From: an uncultured Oscillospiraceae bacterium
Lineage (GTDB): Bacteria > Bacillota > Clostridia > Oscillospirales > Oscillospiraceae
NCBI GenBank assembly: GCA_934597165.1
Contig: CAKTQP010000047.1
Location: 1-15,549, forward strand
Length of the DNA stretch: 15,549 nt
Direction: 5' to 3'
Each line of letters begins with the position of its first letter. Position 1 is the first letter of the stretch. The translations under genes and the position numbers were made by a program. The notes beneath the pieces were generated by a model. That model had not been told where the DNA came from and did no database searches. It saw nothing but the letters and a program-made list of their open reading frames with translations. Shown here one piece after another: positions 6,644 through 14,194 of the stretch.

Positions 6644-8620
6644 ATGGACGTACCATCCAAAATGGAAGCATTGCGGGACTTGCTCAACCAGTGGGGACAC
6701 CTGTACTACGTGCTGGATGCCCCCACCGTGCCCGATTACGAATATGACCAAAAGCTCCGGGAGTTGGAGGAATTGGAGGCGGAACACCCGGAGTATATCA
6801 CCCCCGATTCCCCCACCCAGCGGGTGGGCGGTGAGGCGTTGAAAGCCTTTCAGCCGGTGACCCACGAGGTGCCCCTGCAATCCTTGCAGGACGTGTTCGC
6901 CCCAGAGGAACTGACCGCCTTTGACACCCGCATCCGGGAGACCACGCCGGAGATGGAGTATATCGTGGAACCGAAAGTGGACGGCCTGTCTGTGGCGCTG
7001 GAGTACGTGGACGGCCTGTTCGTCCGTGGCGCCACCCGCGGCGACGGGCAGACCGGCGAGGACGTGACCGAGAACCTGCGTACCGTCCGCTCCATCCCCA
7101 TGAAGCTGGACAACGCTCCCCACCGGCTCATCGTACGAGGGGAGTGCTATATGTCCCGCAAGACCTTCCAGCGCCTGAACGAAGAGCGAGCGGCCAGAGA
7201 AGAACCGCTGCTGGCCAATCCCCGCAACGCCGCCGCCGGTTCGCTCCGTCAGCTGGACCCGAAAATTGCCGCCCAGCGGCGTCTGGACTGCGTCATCTTC
7301 AACATCCAGCTCACCGACGGGGAACCCTTCCAGACCGACGCTCAGCAGTTGGACTATTTGGAAAAGCTCCGCTTCCGGGTCATCCCCCGTGCCGTCTTGT
7401 CCGACCCTGCCCAGGTGCAGGCGGAGATCGACCGGCTGGGACGGGAGCGCTACGACTTCCCCTATGAGATGGACGGGGCAGTGGTGAAGGTCAACGACCT
7501 GAGCCAGCGGGAGCTGTTCGGCAGCACCGCCAAATTCCCCCGCTGGGCAGTGGCGTGGAAGTACCCGCCGGAGCAGAAACCGGCCAAGGTGCTGGACATC
7601 GTGGTGCAGGTGGGGCGAACCGGTGTCCTGACCCCCAAGGCGGTCACCGAACCGGTGCAGCTGGCCGGCACCACCGTCACCAACGCCACTCTCCACAACC
7701 AGGATTTCATCACCGAGAAGGACGTGCGCATCGGCGACACTGTCCTATTGCAAAAGGCCGGCGAGATCATCCCCCAGGTGGTCAGCGTGGACTTCTCCAA
7801 GCGTCCCCCGGACGCCGTGCCCTATCACCTGCCGGAGGTCTGTCCCGTCTGCGGCTCGCCGGTCGTGCGGGACGAGGACGGTGTGGCCCTGCGCTGCACC
7901 GGGGCGGAATGTCCCGCACAGCTGGTGCGCAACCTGGTGCATTTCGCCAGCCGGGACTGCATGGACATCGAAGGGCTTGGCCCTGCCGTGGTGCGGGCGC
8001 TGGTGAAGAACGACCTCATCCGCACGCCAGGGGATCTGTACCACCTGAACGCCGAAGAGGTGGCCAAGCTGGATCGGATGGGGGAGAAGTCGGCGGAGAA
8101 CCTCATCGCCGCCATCGAGAAGTCCAAACAGCAGGATCTGTCCCGCCTCATCAGCGCCTTTGGCATCCGTCAGGTGGGCACCCGCGGCGCCCAGGTGCTG
8201 GCGGAGCGGTTCCGCAACCTGGACGCCCTCATGGCAGCGGACGAGGAGACCTTGACCGAGGTGCCCGATGTGGGGGCAATCACCGCCCACTGCCTGGTGG
8301 AGTGGTTCCAGAACCCTCAGTCTCAGCACCTGGTGGAGACCCTCCGGGCGGCGGGCGTGAACATGGAATGTCAGACGGAACCCACCAGCGGCATCTTCGA
8401 CGGCATGACCTTCGTGCTCACCGGCACCCTGACCCAATTCACCCGCAGCGAGGCGAAAAAACGCATCGAAGCCCTGGGCGGAAAGGTGTCCGGCAGCGTT
8501 TCCAAGAAGACCACCTACGTGGTGGCAGGGGAAGCGGCAGGCAGCAAACTGACCAAAGCGGAGAGCTTGGGCATCCCGGTGCTCAGCGAGGAGGCGTTTT
8601 TACAGCTGTTGAAGGGTTGA
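6644..8620 (+). CDS. ligA: NAD-dependent DNA ligase LigA
   Basis: LigA seals nicks in DNA during replication and repair using NAD+, with an enzyme-AMP intermediate. The 658-residue protein shows the full domain order. These are an N-terminal Ia domain (LYYVLDAPTVPDYEYD), the adenylation domain with the nucleophilic lysine K111 in EPKVDGLS, RGDGQTGEDVTEN and NPRNAAAGSLRQLD, the OB-fold region (VGRTGVLTPKAV), a Cys4 zinc finger (C400, C403, C418, C423), helix-hairpin-helix repeats, and a C-terminal BRCT domain from about residue 583 (FVLTGTLTQFTRSEAKK). The ribosome site is AGAGGAA, just upstream. It is the last gene of the murD operon. No convincing terminator follows, so transcripts may run into the 8621-8710 region. 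Confidence 0.96.
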   Translation: MDVPSKMEALRDLLNQWGHLYYVLDAPTVPDYEYDQKLRELEELEAEHPEYITPDSPTQRVGGEALKAFQPVTHEVPLQSLQDVFAPEELTAFDTRIRETTPEMEYIVEPKVDGLSVALEYVDGLFVRGATRGDGQTGEDVTENLRTVRSIPMKLDNAPHRLIVRGECYMSRKTFQRLNEERAAREEPLLANPRNAAAGSLRQLDPKIAAQRRLDCVIFNIQLTDGEPFQTDAQQLDYLEKLRFRVIPRAVLSDPAQVQAEIDRLGRERYDFPYEMDGAVVKVNDLSQRELFGSTAKFPRWAVAWKYPPEQKPAKVLDIVVQVGRTGVLTPKAVTEPVQLAGTTVTNATLHNQDFITEKDVRIGDTVLLQKAGEIIPQVVSVDFSKRPPDAVPYHLPEVCPVCGSPVVRDEDGVALRCTGAECPAQLVRNLVHFASRDCMDIEGLGPAVVRALVKNDLIRTPGDLYHLNAEEVAKLDRMGEKSAENLIAAIEKSKQQDLSRLISAFGIRQVGTRGAQVLAERFRNLDALMAADEETLTEVPDVGAITAHCLVEWFQNPQSQHLVETLRAAGVNMECQTEPTSGIFDGMTFVLTGTLTQFTRSEAKKRIEALGGKVSGSVSKKTTYVVAGEAAGSKLTKAESLGIPVLSEEAFLQLLKG

Positions 8621-9007
8621 AAAAGGAAGATACTTCAAGAAATGGGAGAGAACCAGGAGAAATCCAGCCGTGGGAAAAATTCGCGGGCAAAAAAATGGTT
8701 AAATCTTTGACAATTCTCTTTACAACTGATTAGCAAAAGATTATAATAAAAACAGTTATATTAAATGGATTTATGTAGATATTTGCAAACGGCGGTGTTC
8801 GTATTCGCTAACTCCCATTTTCCTTTGGTTATTTCGCCAATACACCGGAGAAATCTGGAAAACGTGGATGCGCCCCCGTGGCAGGCGATCTATGTAGTAT
8901 AACCATGTTGAATAAGAAGACAGCTTCTTTTTCATAATTCTCACAGGGTCTGCGCCCGTGAGAGGACTTATGTAACTAAAAATTTGTGAGGAGGAAAATT
9001 TTAAGTT
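8621..9007 (+). other. Gene-free region: nfnAB promoter and long, possibly structured leader
   Basis: This 387-base stretch between ligA and nfnA has no supported gene. The first 90 bases carry no clear terminator. After the promoter, the leader shows several inverted repeats: CGGTGT (8793-8798) with ACACCG (8842-8847); GATgCGCC (8867-8874) with GGCGATC (8884-8890); AAGAAG (8914-8919) with CTTCTT (8924-8929), followed by three more T; and CTCAC-a-GGG (8940-8948) with CCCGTGAG (8955-8962). AGGAGG for nfnA is at 8989-8994, 13 bases before the ATG. Together these suggest a folded 5' untranslated region that could act as a riboswitch, attenuator or stability element. I do not recognise it as a known class. 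Confidence 0.5.
8719..8747 (+). promoter_or_regulatory. Promoter of nfnAB
   Basis: TTTACA (8719-8724) and TATAAT (8742-8747) are separated by exactly 17 bases in an AT-rich stretch, giving a strong vegetative-type promoter. Transcription would start near 8754, about 250 bases before the nfnA start, leaving an unusually long leader. A TTGACA at 8707 is too far (29 bases) from this -10 to be its partner. Confidence 0.7.
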
Positions 9008-9859
9008 ATGTTTCGTATCGTAAAAAAAGAAGTCCTTAGTCCGAAGATCACTCTGTTGGAGATTGAGGCACCTTACATTGCTCGCAAAGCACAGCCCGGC
9101 CAGTTCATCATCTTCCGTATTGATGAAAAGGGCGAACGCTGCCCCCTGACCATCGGCGGTTATGACCGTGAAAAGGGCACCATCACCATCATCTTCCAGC
9201 GCGCTGGCCTGACCACCATGGCTCTGGCAGCAATGGAAGAGGGCGACGCTCTGATGGATCTGGTTGGTCCTCTGGGTCTGCCCACCGAGATGGAAGGCGT
9301 CAAGAAGGCTTGCGTCGTGGGCGGCGGCGTCGGCTGCGCTATCGCATATCCCATCGCAAACGGCCTGAACGATGCAGGCGTTGAAACCGACGTCATCATC
9401 GGCTTCCGTTCCAAGGATTTCGTCATCCTGGAAGACGGCTTCAAGGCTGCTGCCCGCAATCTGTACCTGCTGACCGAAGACGGCTCTCAGGGCGAACAGG
9501 GCAAGGTTATCGACAAGCTCCAGGAAGTCCTGGAAGGTGGCGAAAAGTATGACAAGATCTACACCCTGGGTCCTGTGCCCATGATGAAGGCTGTCTATGA
9601 AACTGCAAAGCCCTTCGGCGTGGAAACCATCGTTTCCCTGTGCCCCCTGATGGTGGACGGCACTGGTATGTGCGGTTGCTGCCGTGTTACCGTTGGCGGC
9701 GAAATGAAGTTCGCTTGCGTTGACGGCCCCGACTTCAACGGCGCTGACGTCGATTTCGACGAACTGATCAACCGTCTGGCTACCTTTAAGACCGAAGAAG
9801 AAGAAAAGAAAGACCACGCTTGCCGCTTTGAAAAGCTCGGCAAAGACCTGATTAAGTAA
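9008..9859 (+). CDS. nfnA: NADH-dependent ferredoxin:NADP+ oxidoreductase small subunit (NfnA)
   Basis: The small FAD / [2Fe-2S] subunit of the cytoplasmic electron-bifurcating transhydrogenase, which couples NADH plus reduced ferredoxin to reduction of two NADP+ (reversible). The 283-residue protein shows an FAD-binding RCPLTIGG (about 44-51), a nucleotide-binding VVGGGVGCAIAYP (about 103-115) and the cluster motif VDGTGMCGCCR. The expected [2Fe-2S] ligands D217, C222, C225 and C237 are all present, including the unusual aspartate known for this family. The same fold is found in sulfide dehydrogenase and dihydroorotate dehydrogenase electron-transfer subunits, but the pairing with nfnB just downstream supports Nfn. 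Codons are biased to GCT, CGT and GTT, with a TAA stop, unlike neighbours, which suggests high expression. Confidence 0.9.
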   Translation: MFRIVKKEVLSPKITLLEIEAPYIARKAQPGQFIIFRIDEKGERCPLTIGGYDREKGTITIIFQRAGLTTMALAAMEEGDALMDLVGPLGLPTEMEGVKKACVVGGGVGCAIAYPIANGLNDAGVETDVIIGFRSKDFVILEDGFKAAARNLYLLTEDGSQGEQGKVIDKLQEVLEGGEKYDKIYTLGPVPMMKAVYETAKPFGVETIVSLCPLMVDGTGMCGCCRVTVGGEMKFACVDGPDFNGADVDFDELINRLATFKTEEEEKKDHACRFEKLGKDLIK

Positions 9860-9881
9860 GGAAGAAAGGAGACGCATTATT

Positions 9882-11279
9882 ATGCCGAATATGAGCCCGA
9901 AAAAGAACCCGATGCCTTCTCAGGATCCCCACGTTCGTAACAAGAACTACCTGGAAGTTGCTACTGGTTATACTGTAGAAATGGCACAGGACGAAGCTGC
10001 CCGCTGCCTGAACTGCAAGCATATGCCCTGCGTATCTGGCTGCCCCGTTAACGTCAAGATCCCCGACTTCATCGCTAAGATCGTGGAAGGCGATTTTGAA
10101 GGTGCTTACCAGGTTATCTCCTCCACCAACGCTCTGCCCGCAATCTCCGGTCGTGTCTGTCCTCAGGAGAACCAGTGCGAAAGCAAGTGCGTCCGTGGCA
10201 TCAAGACCGAGCCCGTGGGCATCGGTCGTCTGGAACGTTTCGTCGCTGACTGGCATCGTGAGAACGTGGAAGACAAGATCGAAAAGCCCGTTTCCAACGG
10301 CAAGAAGGTCGCTGTCGCCGGTTCTGGCCCCTCCAGCCTGACCTGTGCTGCTGACCTGGCAAAGCTGGGTTATGAAGTCACCGTTTTCGAGGCATTCCAT
10401 GTCGCTGGTGGCGTTCTGGTTTATGGTATCCCCGAATTCCGTCTGCCCAAGGCAATCGTGGCTGGCGAAGTCGAAAAGCTGAAGAAGCTGGGCGTTACCG
10501 TCATGACCGACATCCTGATCGGCAAGACCATCTCCATCGACGAACTGTTCGATGAATACGGCTTTGACGCAGTATTCGTGGGCACCGGCGCTGGCCTGCC
10601 CATGTTCATGAAGATCCCCGGCGAAGGTCTGGATGGCGTTTACTCCGCTAACGAATACCTGACCCGTCTGAACCTGATGAAGGCTTACGATCCCGAATAC
10701 GATACTCCTATTACTAAGGGCAACGCTGTCGCTATCGTTGGCGGCGGTAACGTGGCAATGGACGCCAGCCGTTGGGCAAAGCGTCTGGGTGCTGAGCATG
10801 TCTATGTCGTCTATCGTCGTGGCATGGAAGAACTGCCTGCTCGTAAGGAAGAAGTCGAACACGCAATCGAGGAAGAAATCGAATTCAAGACTCTGTGCAA
10901 CCCCGTTGCAGTCGTCGAAGACGAAAAGAACCCCGGTCATGTCGGCGCAATCCGCTGCATCAAGATGGAACTGGGCGAACCCGACGCTTCTGGCCGTCGT
11001 TCCCCCAAGGCTGTCCCCGGCAGCGAATTCGACCTGCCTGTTGACACCGTCATCATGTCCTTGGGCACCAGCCCCAACCCCCTGATCCGCTCCACCACTC
11101 CTGGTCTGGAAGCAAACCGCAAGGGTTGCCTGCTGGTCGGTGAGGACGAAGTCACCACCACCCGCGAAGGCGTCTTCGCAGGCGGCGACGCTGTTACTGG
11201 CGCTGCTACCGTTATCCTGGCAATGGGCGCCGGCAAGAAGGCCGCTGCTGCCATCGATAAGTATCTGCAGAACAAGTAA
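9882..11279 (+). CDS. nfnB: NADH-dependent ferredoxin:NADP+ oxidoreductase large subunit (NfnB, GltD/GltA-like)
   Basis: The large subunit of the Nfn complex carries the bifurcating FAD, two [4Fe-4S] clusters and the NADP(H) site. The 465-residue protein has an N-terminal iron-sulfur domain with C42, C45, C50, C54 (RCLNCKHMPCVSGCPV) and C93, C99, C103 (RVCPQENQCESKCVRG). An FAD fold follows (VAGSGPSSL near 145-153), then an NAD(P) fold (IVGGGNVAMD near 285-293) and a closing FAD motif (GDAVTGAATVILAMGAGKKAA). It resembles the glutamate synthase small chain, but no glutamate synthase large chain is nearby and nfnA lies 22 bases upstream. AAGGAG is about 10 bases before the ATG. It shares the high-expression codon bias of nfnA and ends with TAA before a strong terminator. 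Confidence 0.92.
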   Translation: MPNMSPKKNPMPSQDPHVRNKNYLEVATGYTVEMAQDEAARCLNCKHMPCVSGCPVNVKIPDFIAKIVEGDFEGAYQVISSTNALPAISGRVCPQENQCESKCVRGIKTEPVGIGRLERFVADWHRENVEDKIEKPVSNGKKVAVAGSGPSSLTCAADLAKLGYEVTVFEAFHVAGGVLVYGIPEFRLPKAIVAGEVEKLKKLGVTVMTDILIGKTISIDELFDEYGFDAVFVGTGAGLPMFMKIPGEGLDGVYSANEYLTRLNLMKAYDPEYDTPITKGNAVAIVGGGNVAMDASRWAKRLGAEHVYVVYRRGMEELPARKEEVEHAIEEEIEFKTLCNPVAVVEDEKNPGHVGAIRCIKMELGEPDASGRRSPKAVPGSEFDLPVDTVIMSLGTSPNPLIRSTTPGLEANRKGCLLVGEDEVTTTREGVFAGGDAVTGAATVILAMGAGKKAAAAIDKYLQNK

Positions 11280-11340
11280 TCTGACTGCGTTACATCATTC
11301 ATAAATTGTCTGCTCATCAGGCAGTTTGAATCACCGAACT

Positions 11341-11373
11341 AAAACGGCATAGCCCTCGTGGCTATGCCGTTTT
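11341..11373 (+). terminator. Rho-independent terminator after nfnB
   Basis: A perfect 14-base inverted repeat pairs AAAACGGCATAGCC (11341-11354) with GGCTATGCCGTTTT (11360-11373) around a 5-base loop. The T-rich right arm is followed by CCTTT. It ends the nfnAB transcript 62 bases after the nfnB stop and separates it from feoAB. Confidence 0.93.
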
Positions 11374-11416
11374 CCTTTCATTTGTTAGAGATAGTGGAAT
11401 ATTGAGGAGTGAGAGG

Positions 11417-11638
11417 ATGACACTAAATTTTGGGCGAGCCAACGAGACCTACCGTGTGGAAGCCCTGGACCTGCCGTCGAAGGTGGCCAAGCGGTTAGAG
11501 GCGCTTGGGATGGTTCGGGAGACGGAAGTGGAAGTGATGCGCGTCAAACCGAGGGGAGCCATGATCGTCAAAGTGCGCGGCACGCGCTTTGCCATCGGCC
11601 AGGGCATTTCCTCCCATATCCATATAAGGGGGGATTGA
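11417..11638 (+). CDS. feoA: Ferrous iron transport protein A (FeoA)
   Basis: A 73-residue protein with the single SH3-like FeoA domain: DLPSKVAKRLEALGMVRETEVEVMRVKP, then GAMIVKVRGTRFAIGQGISSHIHI. FeoA is a small cytoplasmic partner of FeoB and is thought to modulate its activity. The start is the ATG at 11417, with GAGGAG at 11404-11409 and 7 bases of spacing; an in-frame TTG at 11402 overlaps that ribosome site. The stop is 1 base before the feoB ATG, so the two are translated together. The 43 bases between the nfnB terminator and this gene show no promoter or Fur box I can defend, so its iron control is unresolved. Confidence 0.9.
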   Translation: MTLNFGRANETYRVEALDLPSKVAKRLEALGMVRETEVEVMRVKPRGAMIVKVRGTRFAIGQGISSHIHIRGD

Positions 11639-11639
11639 C

Positions 11640-13673
11640 ATGGCAAAGGATATTACCATTGCATTTATGGGGAACCCCAACTGCGGGAAAACAACCCTGT
11701 TCAACGCCTACACCGGCGCCAATCTGAAGGTGGCCAACTGGCCAGGCGTCACCGTGGAACGAGTGGAAGGCGCCATTCGGGACCACGATATGAACCTGCG
11801 CTTGGTGGATCTGCCCGGCACCTACAGCCTGACCTCTTACACTATGGAGGAGCAGGTGTCCCGCCAGTTTGTCATGGGGGACGAGGTGGACATGATCATC
11901 AACGTGGTGGACGCATCGTCCTTGGAGCGCAGCCTGTATTTGACTTTGCAGCTGCTGGAGATCGGCAAACCGGTGGTGGTGGCGCTGAATATGATGGACA
12001 TCGTCCATAAACGGGGGATGGAGATCGACCTGCACCGCCTGCCGGAAATGTTGGGCGTGCCCACCATTCCCGTCTCCGGCCGCAGCCGTACCGGCCTGCA
12101 AACCCTCATGCACACAGCAGCCCACCACGCCCAGAGCGTGAAGCCGGACAAGCTCATCCATAACCACGGAGACCACGGTCTAGAGGACAAGCACGACCAG
12201 TACGCCATGGTGTACAGCGAGCTGCTGGAGCGCAAGATCGACTTGCTCAGCGAACGGCTGGACAAGCGTTACCCTGACATTCAAAATACCCGTTGGGTTG
12301 CCATCAAACTGTTGGAGCAGGATACCGAAGTGATGGAAACGTATCCTTTGGACTGCGCGGACATTTTGGATCGCAGCTATGAGACGGAGATCATCAACGA
12401 AAAATACGCCTTTATCGAAGAAATGATCCATGAAGTCCTCTTTCGTCACGAGGAGAAGGAGGAGATGACCGACCGGGTGGATCGCATCCTGACCCACCGT
12501 TGGTTTGGCTTGCCCATCTTCCTGTGTATCATGGCCTTCGTGTTCTTCCTGACGTTTTTCCTGGGCGACCGCCTCAGCGACGGGTTCCAAGCCGTGCTGA
12601 CGGCGCTGTCCAACGGAACCACCCACCTGCTGCAAATCTTGCACGTGTCCGACGTAGTCATCGCCCTGGTGGTGGATGGCGTCATCGCCGGCGTGGGCGG
12701 AATCTTGACTTTTTTACCCAATATCTTTGTCCTCTTCCTGGCCTTGGCGCTGCTGGAGGACAGCGGTTACATGGCCCGCGTGGCCTACGTGATGGACGGC
12801 ATCATGGGGAAATTGGGGCTGTCCGGACGGGCGTTCTTGCCCATGGTGCTGGGATTCGGGTGCAGTGTCCCGGCCATCATGGCCTCCCGTGTGTTGGAAA
12901 ACCCCAGAGACCGGTATAAGACCATGCTGGTCACCCCGTTCATGTCCTGTAGTGCCCGGCTGCCCATCTATGTGCTCTTCGCCAGCATCTTCTTTGGTAA
13001 GTACAAGATGTTCGTAGCCTACTCCCTTTACCTCATCGGTATCGTAGTGGCGCTGCTGGTCATGCTGGTGCTGCACATGGGCGATAAACACCACGAGCCC
13101 AACGACCTGCTCATCGAGCTGCCTGAGTACAAGGCACCCAGCGCCCGCACGGTGGCCATCTACGTGTGGGAGAAGGTGAAGGACTACCTGACCAAGGCGG
13201 GTACCACCATCTTTGTGGCGTCCATCATCATGTGGCTCATCCTGAACTTCGGCCCAGGCGGCTACACCACCGAGATGAGCCAGAGCTTCGGCGCTCTGTT
13301 GGGCAAGTGGCTCGTGCCCTTCTTCGCTCCCATCGGCCTGGGCTTCTGGCAGATCGCAGTGGCCTTGATCGCCGGTATCTCCGCCAAAGAGGTGGTGGTC
13401 TCCAGTACCGCTGTCCTGTTCGGCATCAATAACATCAACTCCACCCAGGGGATGCACGCCCTCAGCGGCGTACTCCAGGGCATGGGCTTCGGCGCGCTGA
13501 ACGCCTACTGCCTCATGATCTTCTGCCTGCTCTACGTCCCCTGCATCGCCACCCTGGCTACCATCCACAAGGAGTCCAGGAGCTGGAAGTGGACGGGCCT
13601 GACCATCCTGTTCCAGATGGCCACCGCTTGGGTGCTGACCTTTGTGGTGTATCAGGTGGGGTTGTTGATTTAA
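11640..13673 (+). CDS. feoB: Ferrous iron transporter B (FeoB)
   Basis: The main Fe(II) uptake permease of the cytoplasmic membrane, 677 residues. The cytoplasmic N-terminal G domain shows G1 GNPNCGKTT (11-19), G2 GVTVE (36-40), G3 DLPG (57-60) and G4 NMMD (117-120). A helical guanine-dissociation-inhibitor-like region follows to about residue 275. The membrane part then begins (WFGLPIFLCIMAFVFFLTF), with the two gate-like segments GFGCSVPAIMASR (C408) and MSCSARLPIYVLF (C437), and ISAKEVVVSS near 580. It ends in a hydrophobic helix without the long Cys-rich tail some FeoB proteins carry; a separate Cys-rich small protein lies downstream at 14963. The ribosome site AAGGGGGG overlaps the end of feoA. 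Confidence 0.96.
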   Translation: MAKDITIAFMGNPNCGKTTLFNAYTGANLKVANWPGVTVERVEGAIRDHDMNLRLVDLPGTYSLTSYTMEEQVSRQFVMGDEVDMIINVVDASSLERSLYLTLQLLEIGKPVVVALNMMDIVHKRGMEIDLHRLPEMLGVPTIPVSGRSRTGLQTLMHTAAHHAQSVKPDKLIHNHGDHGLEDKHDQYAMVYSELLERKIDLLSERLDKRYPDIQNTRWVAIKLLEQDTEVMETYPLDCADILDRSYETEIINEKYAFIEEMIHEVLFRHEEKEEMTDRVDRILTHRWFGLPIFLCIMAFVFFLTFFLGDRLSDGFQAVLTALSNGTTHLLQILHVSDVVIALVVDGVIAGVGGILTFLPNIFVLFLALALLEDSGYMARVAYVMDGIMGKLGLSGRAFLPMVLGFGCSVPAIMASRVLENPRDRYKTMLVTPFMSCSARLPIYVLFASIFFGKYKMFVAYSLYLIGIVVALLVMLVLHMGDKHHEPNDLLIELPEYKAPSARTVAIYVWEKVKDYLTKAGTTIFVASIIMWLILNFGPGGYTTEMSQSFGALLGKWLVPFFAPIGLGFWQIAVALIAGISAKEVVVSSTAVLFGINNINSTQGMHALSGVLQGMGFGALNAYCLMIFCLLYVPCIATLATIHKESRSWKWTGLTILFQMATAWVLTFVVYQVGLLI

Positions 13674-13689
13674 GCAAACGGAACAAAAG

Positions 13690-13726
13690 AAATGCGAAAG
13701 AATCTGTGGATTCTTTCGCATTTTTT
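13690..13726 (+). terminator. Terminator after feoB, probably bidirectional
   Basis: AAATGCGAAAGAATC (13690-13704) pairs perfectly with GATTCTTTCGCATTT (13709-13723) around a TGTG loop, followed by further T residues. The minus strand also reads into TTTCTTTT, so the hairpin can stop both feoB and the convergent regulator gene, whose stop is only 8 bases away. Confidence 0.92.
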
Positions 13727-13733
13727 CATGGGG

Positions 13734-14072
13734 TTAGTCTAGTGTTTCGTACTTGTCTAGGGAGATTTTTGCTGCTTTTGCGATGTCTGTAATGATACGA
13801 AGCTGTTGCGTGGAACAGCGCTCCACCAGTTCGGCCATCTCTTGGCAGGCAATGGTTCGACCAGAAGGAGTTTGACACAGTAGATCGTCGGTCTGCACGC
13901 CCAACGCATTTGCCAGCGAAACAAAGACCGGGAGGCTGAGCTTGGTGTTGCCGGTTTCGATGTGGCTCATGTGGGGAACGGAGATGCCGACCAGCTCCGC
14001 CAGTTGTTCCTGGGAAAGTCCGTGTGCCTTTCGATACTTCCGAATCTGTTGTCCAATCTTGTAATAGTCCAT
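13734..14072 (-). CDS. XRE/Cro-CI family transcriptional regulator
   Basis: A 112-residue DNA-binding protein. The N-terminal helix-turn-helix of the Cro/CI/XRE type spans about residues 6-64 (IRKYRKAHGLSQEQLAELVGISVPHMSHIETGNTKLSLPVFVSLANALGV). Helix 2 is LSQEQLAELVG and the recognition helix is SVPHMSHIETG. The remaining roughly 45 residues (QEMAELVERCSTQQLRIITDIAKAAKISLDKYETLD) look helical and could dimerise or sense a signal; I recognise no ligand domain. It is divergent from the zinc-ribbon gene at 14195, and the shared intergenic region holds 12-base direct repeats over both promoters. It therefore probably represses itself and that neighbour. It is convergent with feoB and shares a terminator with it. 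AGGTGA serves as ribosome site. Confidence 0.88.
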   Translation of the reverse strand: MDYYKIGQQIRKYRKAHGLSQEQLAELVGISVPHMSHIETGNTKLSLPVFVSLANALGVQTDDLLCQTPSGRTIACQEMAELVERCSTQQLRIITDIAKAAKISLDKYETLD

Positions 14073-14099
14073 AAAATCACCTATGTGGTTTATTTTTAC

Positions 14100-14128
14100 T
14101 TGAATTGTATAGGCATATGCGGTATAAT
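14100..14128 (+). promoter_or_regulatory. Promoter of the zinc-ribbon membrane protein gene
   Basis: TTGAAT (14100-14105) and TATAAT (14123-14128) with a 17-base spacer form a near-consensus promoter. RNA would start near 14135, right at the second copy of the direct repeat, while the first copy covers the -35 and spacer. A protein bound to both would block this promoter. Confidence 0.75.
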
Positions 14129-14146
14129 GTCATAAATTGTATAGGC
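14103..14146. repeat. 12-base direct repeat, candidate operator of the XRE regulator
   Basis: AATTGTATAGGC occurs at 14103-14114 and again at 14135-14146. The copies are 32 bases apart start to start, close to three turns of the DNA helix, so both sites face the same side. The first copy overlaps the -35/spacer of the plus promoter and the -10 of the minus promoter; the second sits at the plus transcription start. An 8-base palindrome GCATATGC (14113-14120) abuts the first copy, and TTATAT/ATATAA (14151-14164) forms an inverted repeat downstream. Confidence 0.65.
14104..14133 (-). promoter_or_regulatory. Putative promoter of the XRE regulator gene
   Basis: On the minus strand a weak -35 ATGACA (14128-14133) is followed by TATACA (14106-14111, 16-base spacer) or TACAAT (14104-14109, 18-base spacer). 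It overlaps the plus-strand promoter back to back, and its -10 lies inside the first direct repeat. That layout would allow autoregulation. The match is weaker than that of the divergent promoter. Confidence 0.4.
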
Positions 14147-14194
14147 TATTTTATATCTATATAAGTTAAGCGATGAAAAAGAGAGGAGAACAAA

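Noticed and set aside
6371..7696. 441-residue minus-strand frame opposite yunB and ligA
   Set aside because: It is antisense to two well-recognised genes, has the composition of a frame shadow, and shows no motifs.
7555..8733. 392-residue plus-strand frame inside and beyond ligA
   Set aside because: Out-of-frame translation of ligA rich in Arg, Gly, Pro and His, with no independent start signal.
8707..8747. TTGACA at 8707 as -35 of the nfn promoter
   Set aside because: The spacing to TATAAT is 29 bases. TTTACA at 8719 gives the correct 17.
8905..8937. Possible 10-residue leader peptide (MLNKKTASFS) before nfnA
   Set aside because: It has no ribosome site and no run of regulatory codons. 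The segment is better explained as the arm of a hairpin.
8771..9877. Minus-strand frame covering the nfnA leader and nfnA
   Set aside because: Mostly antisense to nfnA. Its other part only crosses the AT-richer leader, and it has no family resemblance.
11374..11416. Fur box or strong promoter before feoA
   Set aside because: I looked for a Fur-type palindrome and a -35/-10 pair. Only poor matches (for example TTTCAT with ATATTG) were present.
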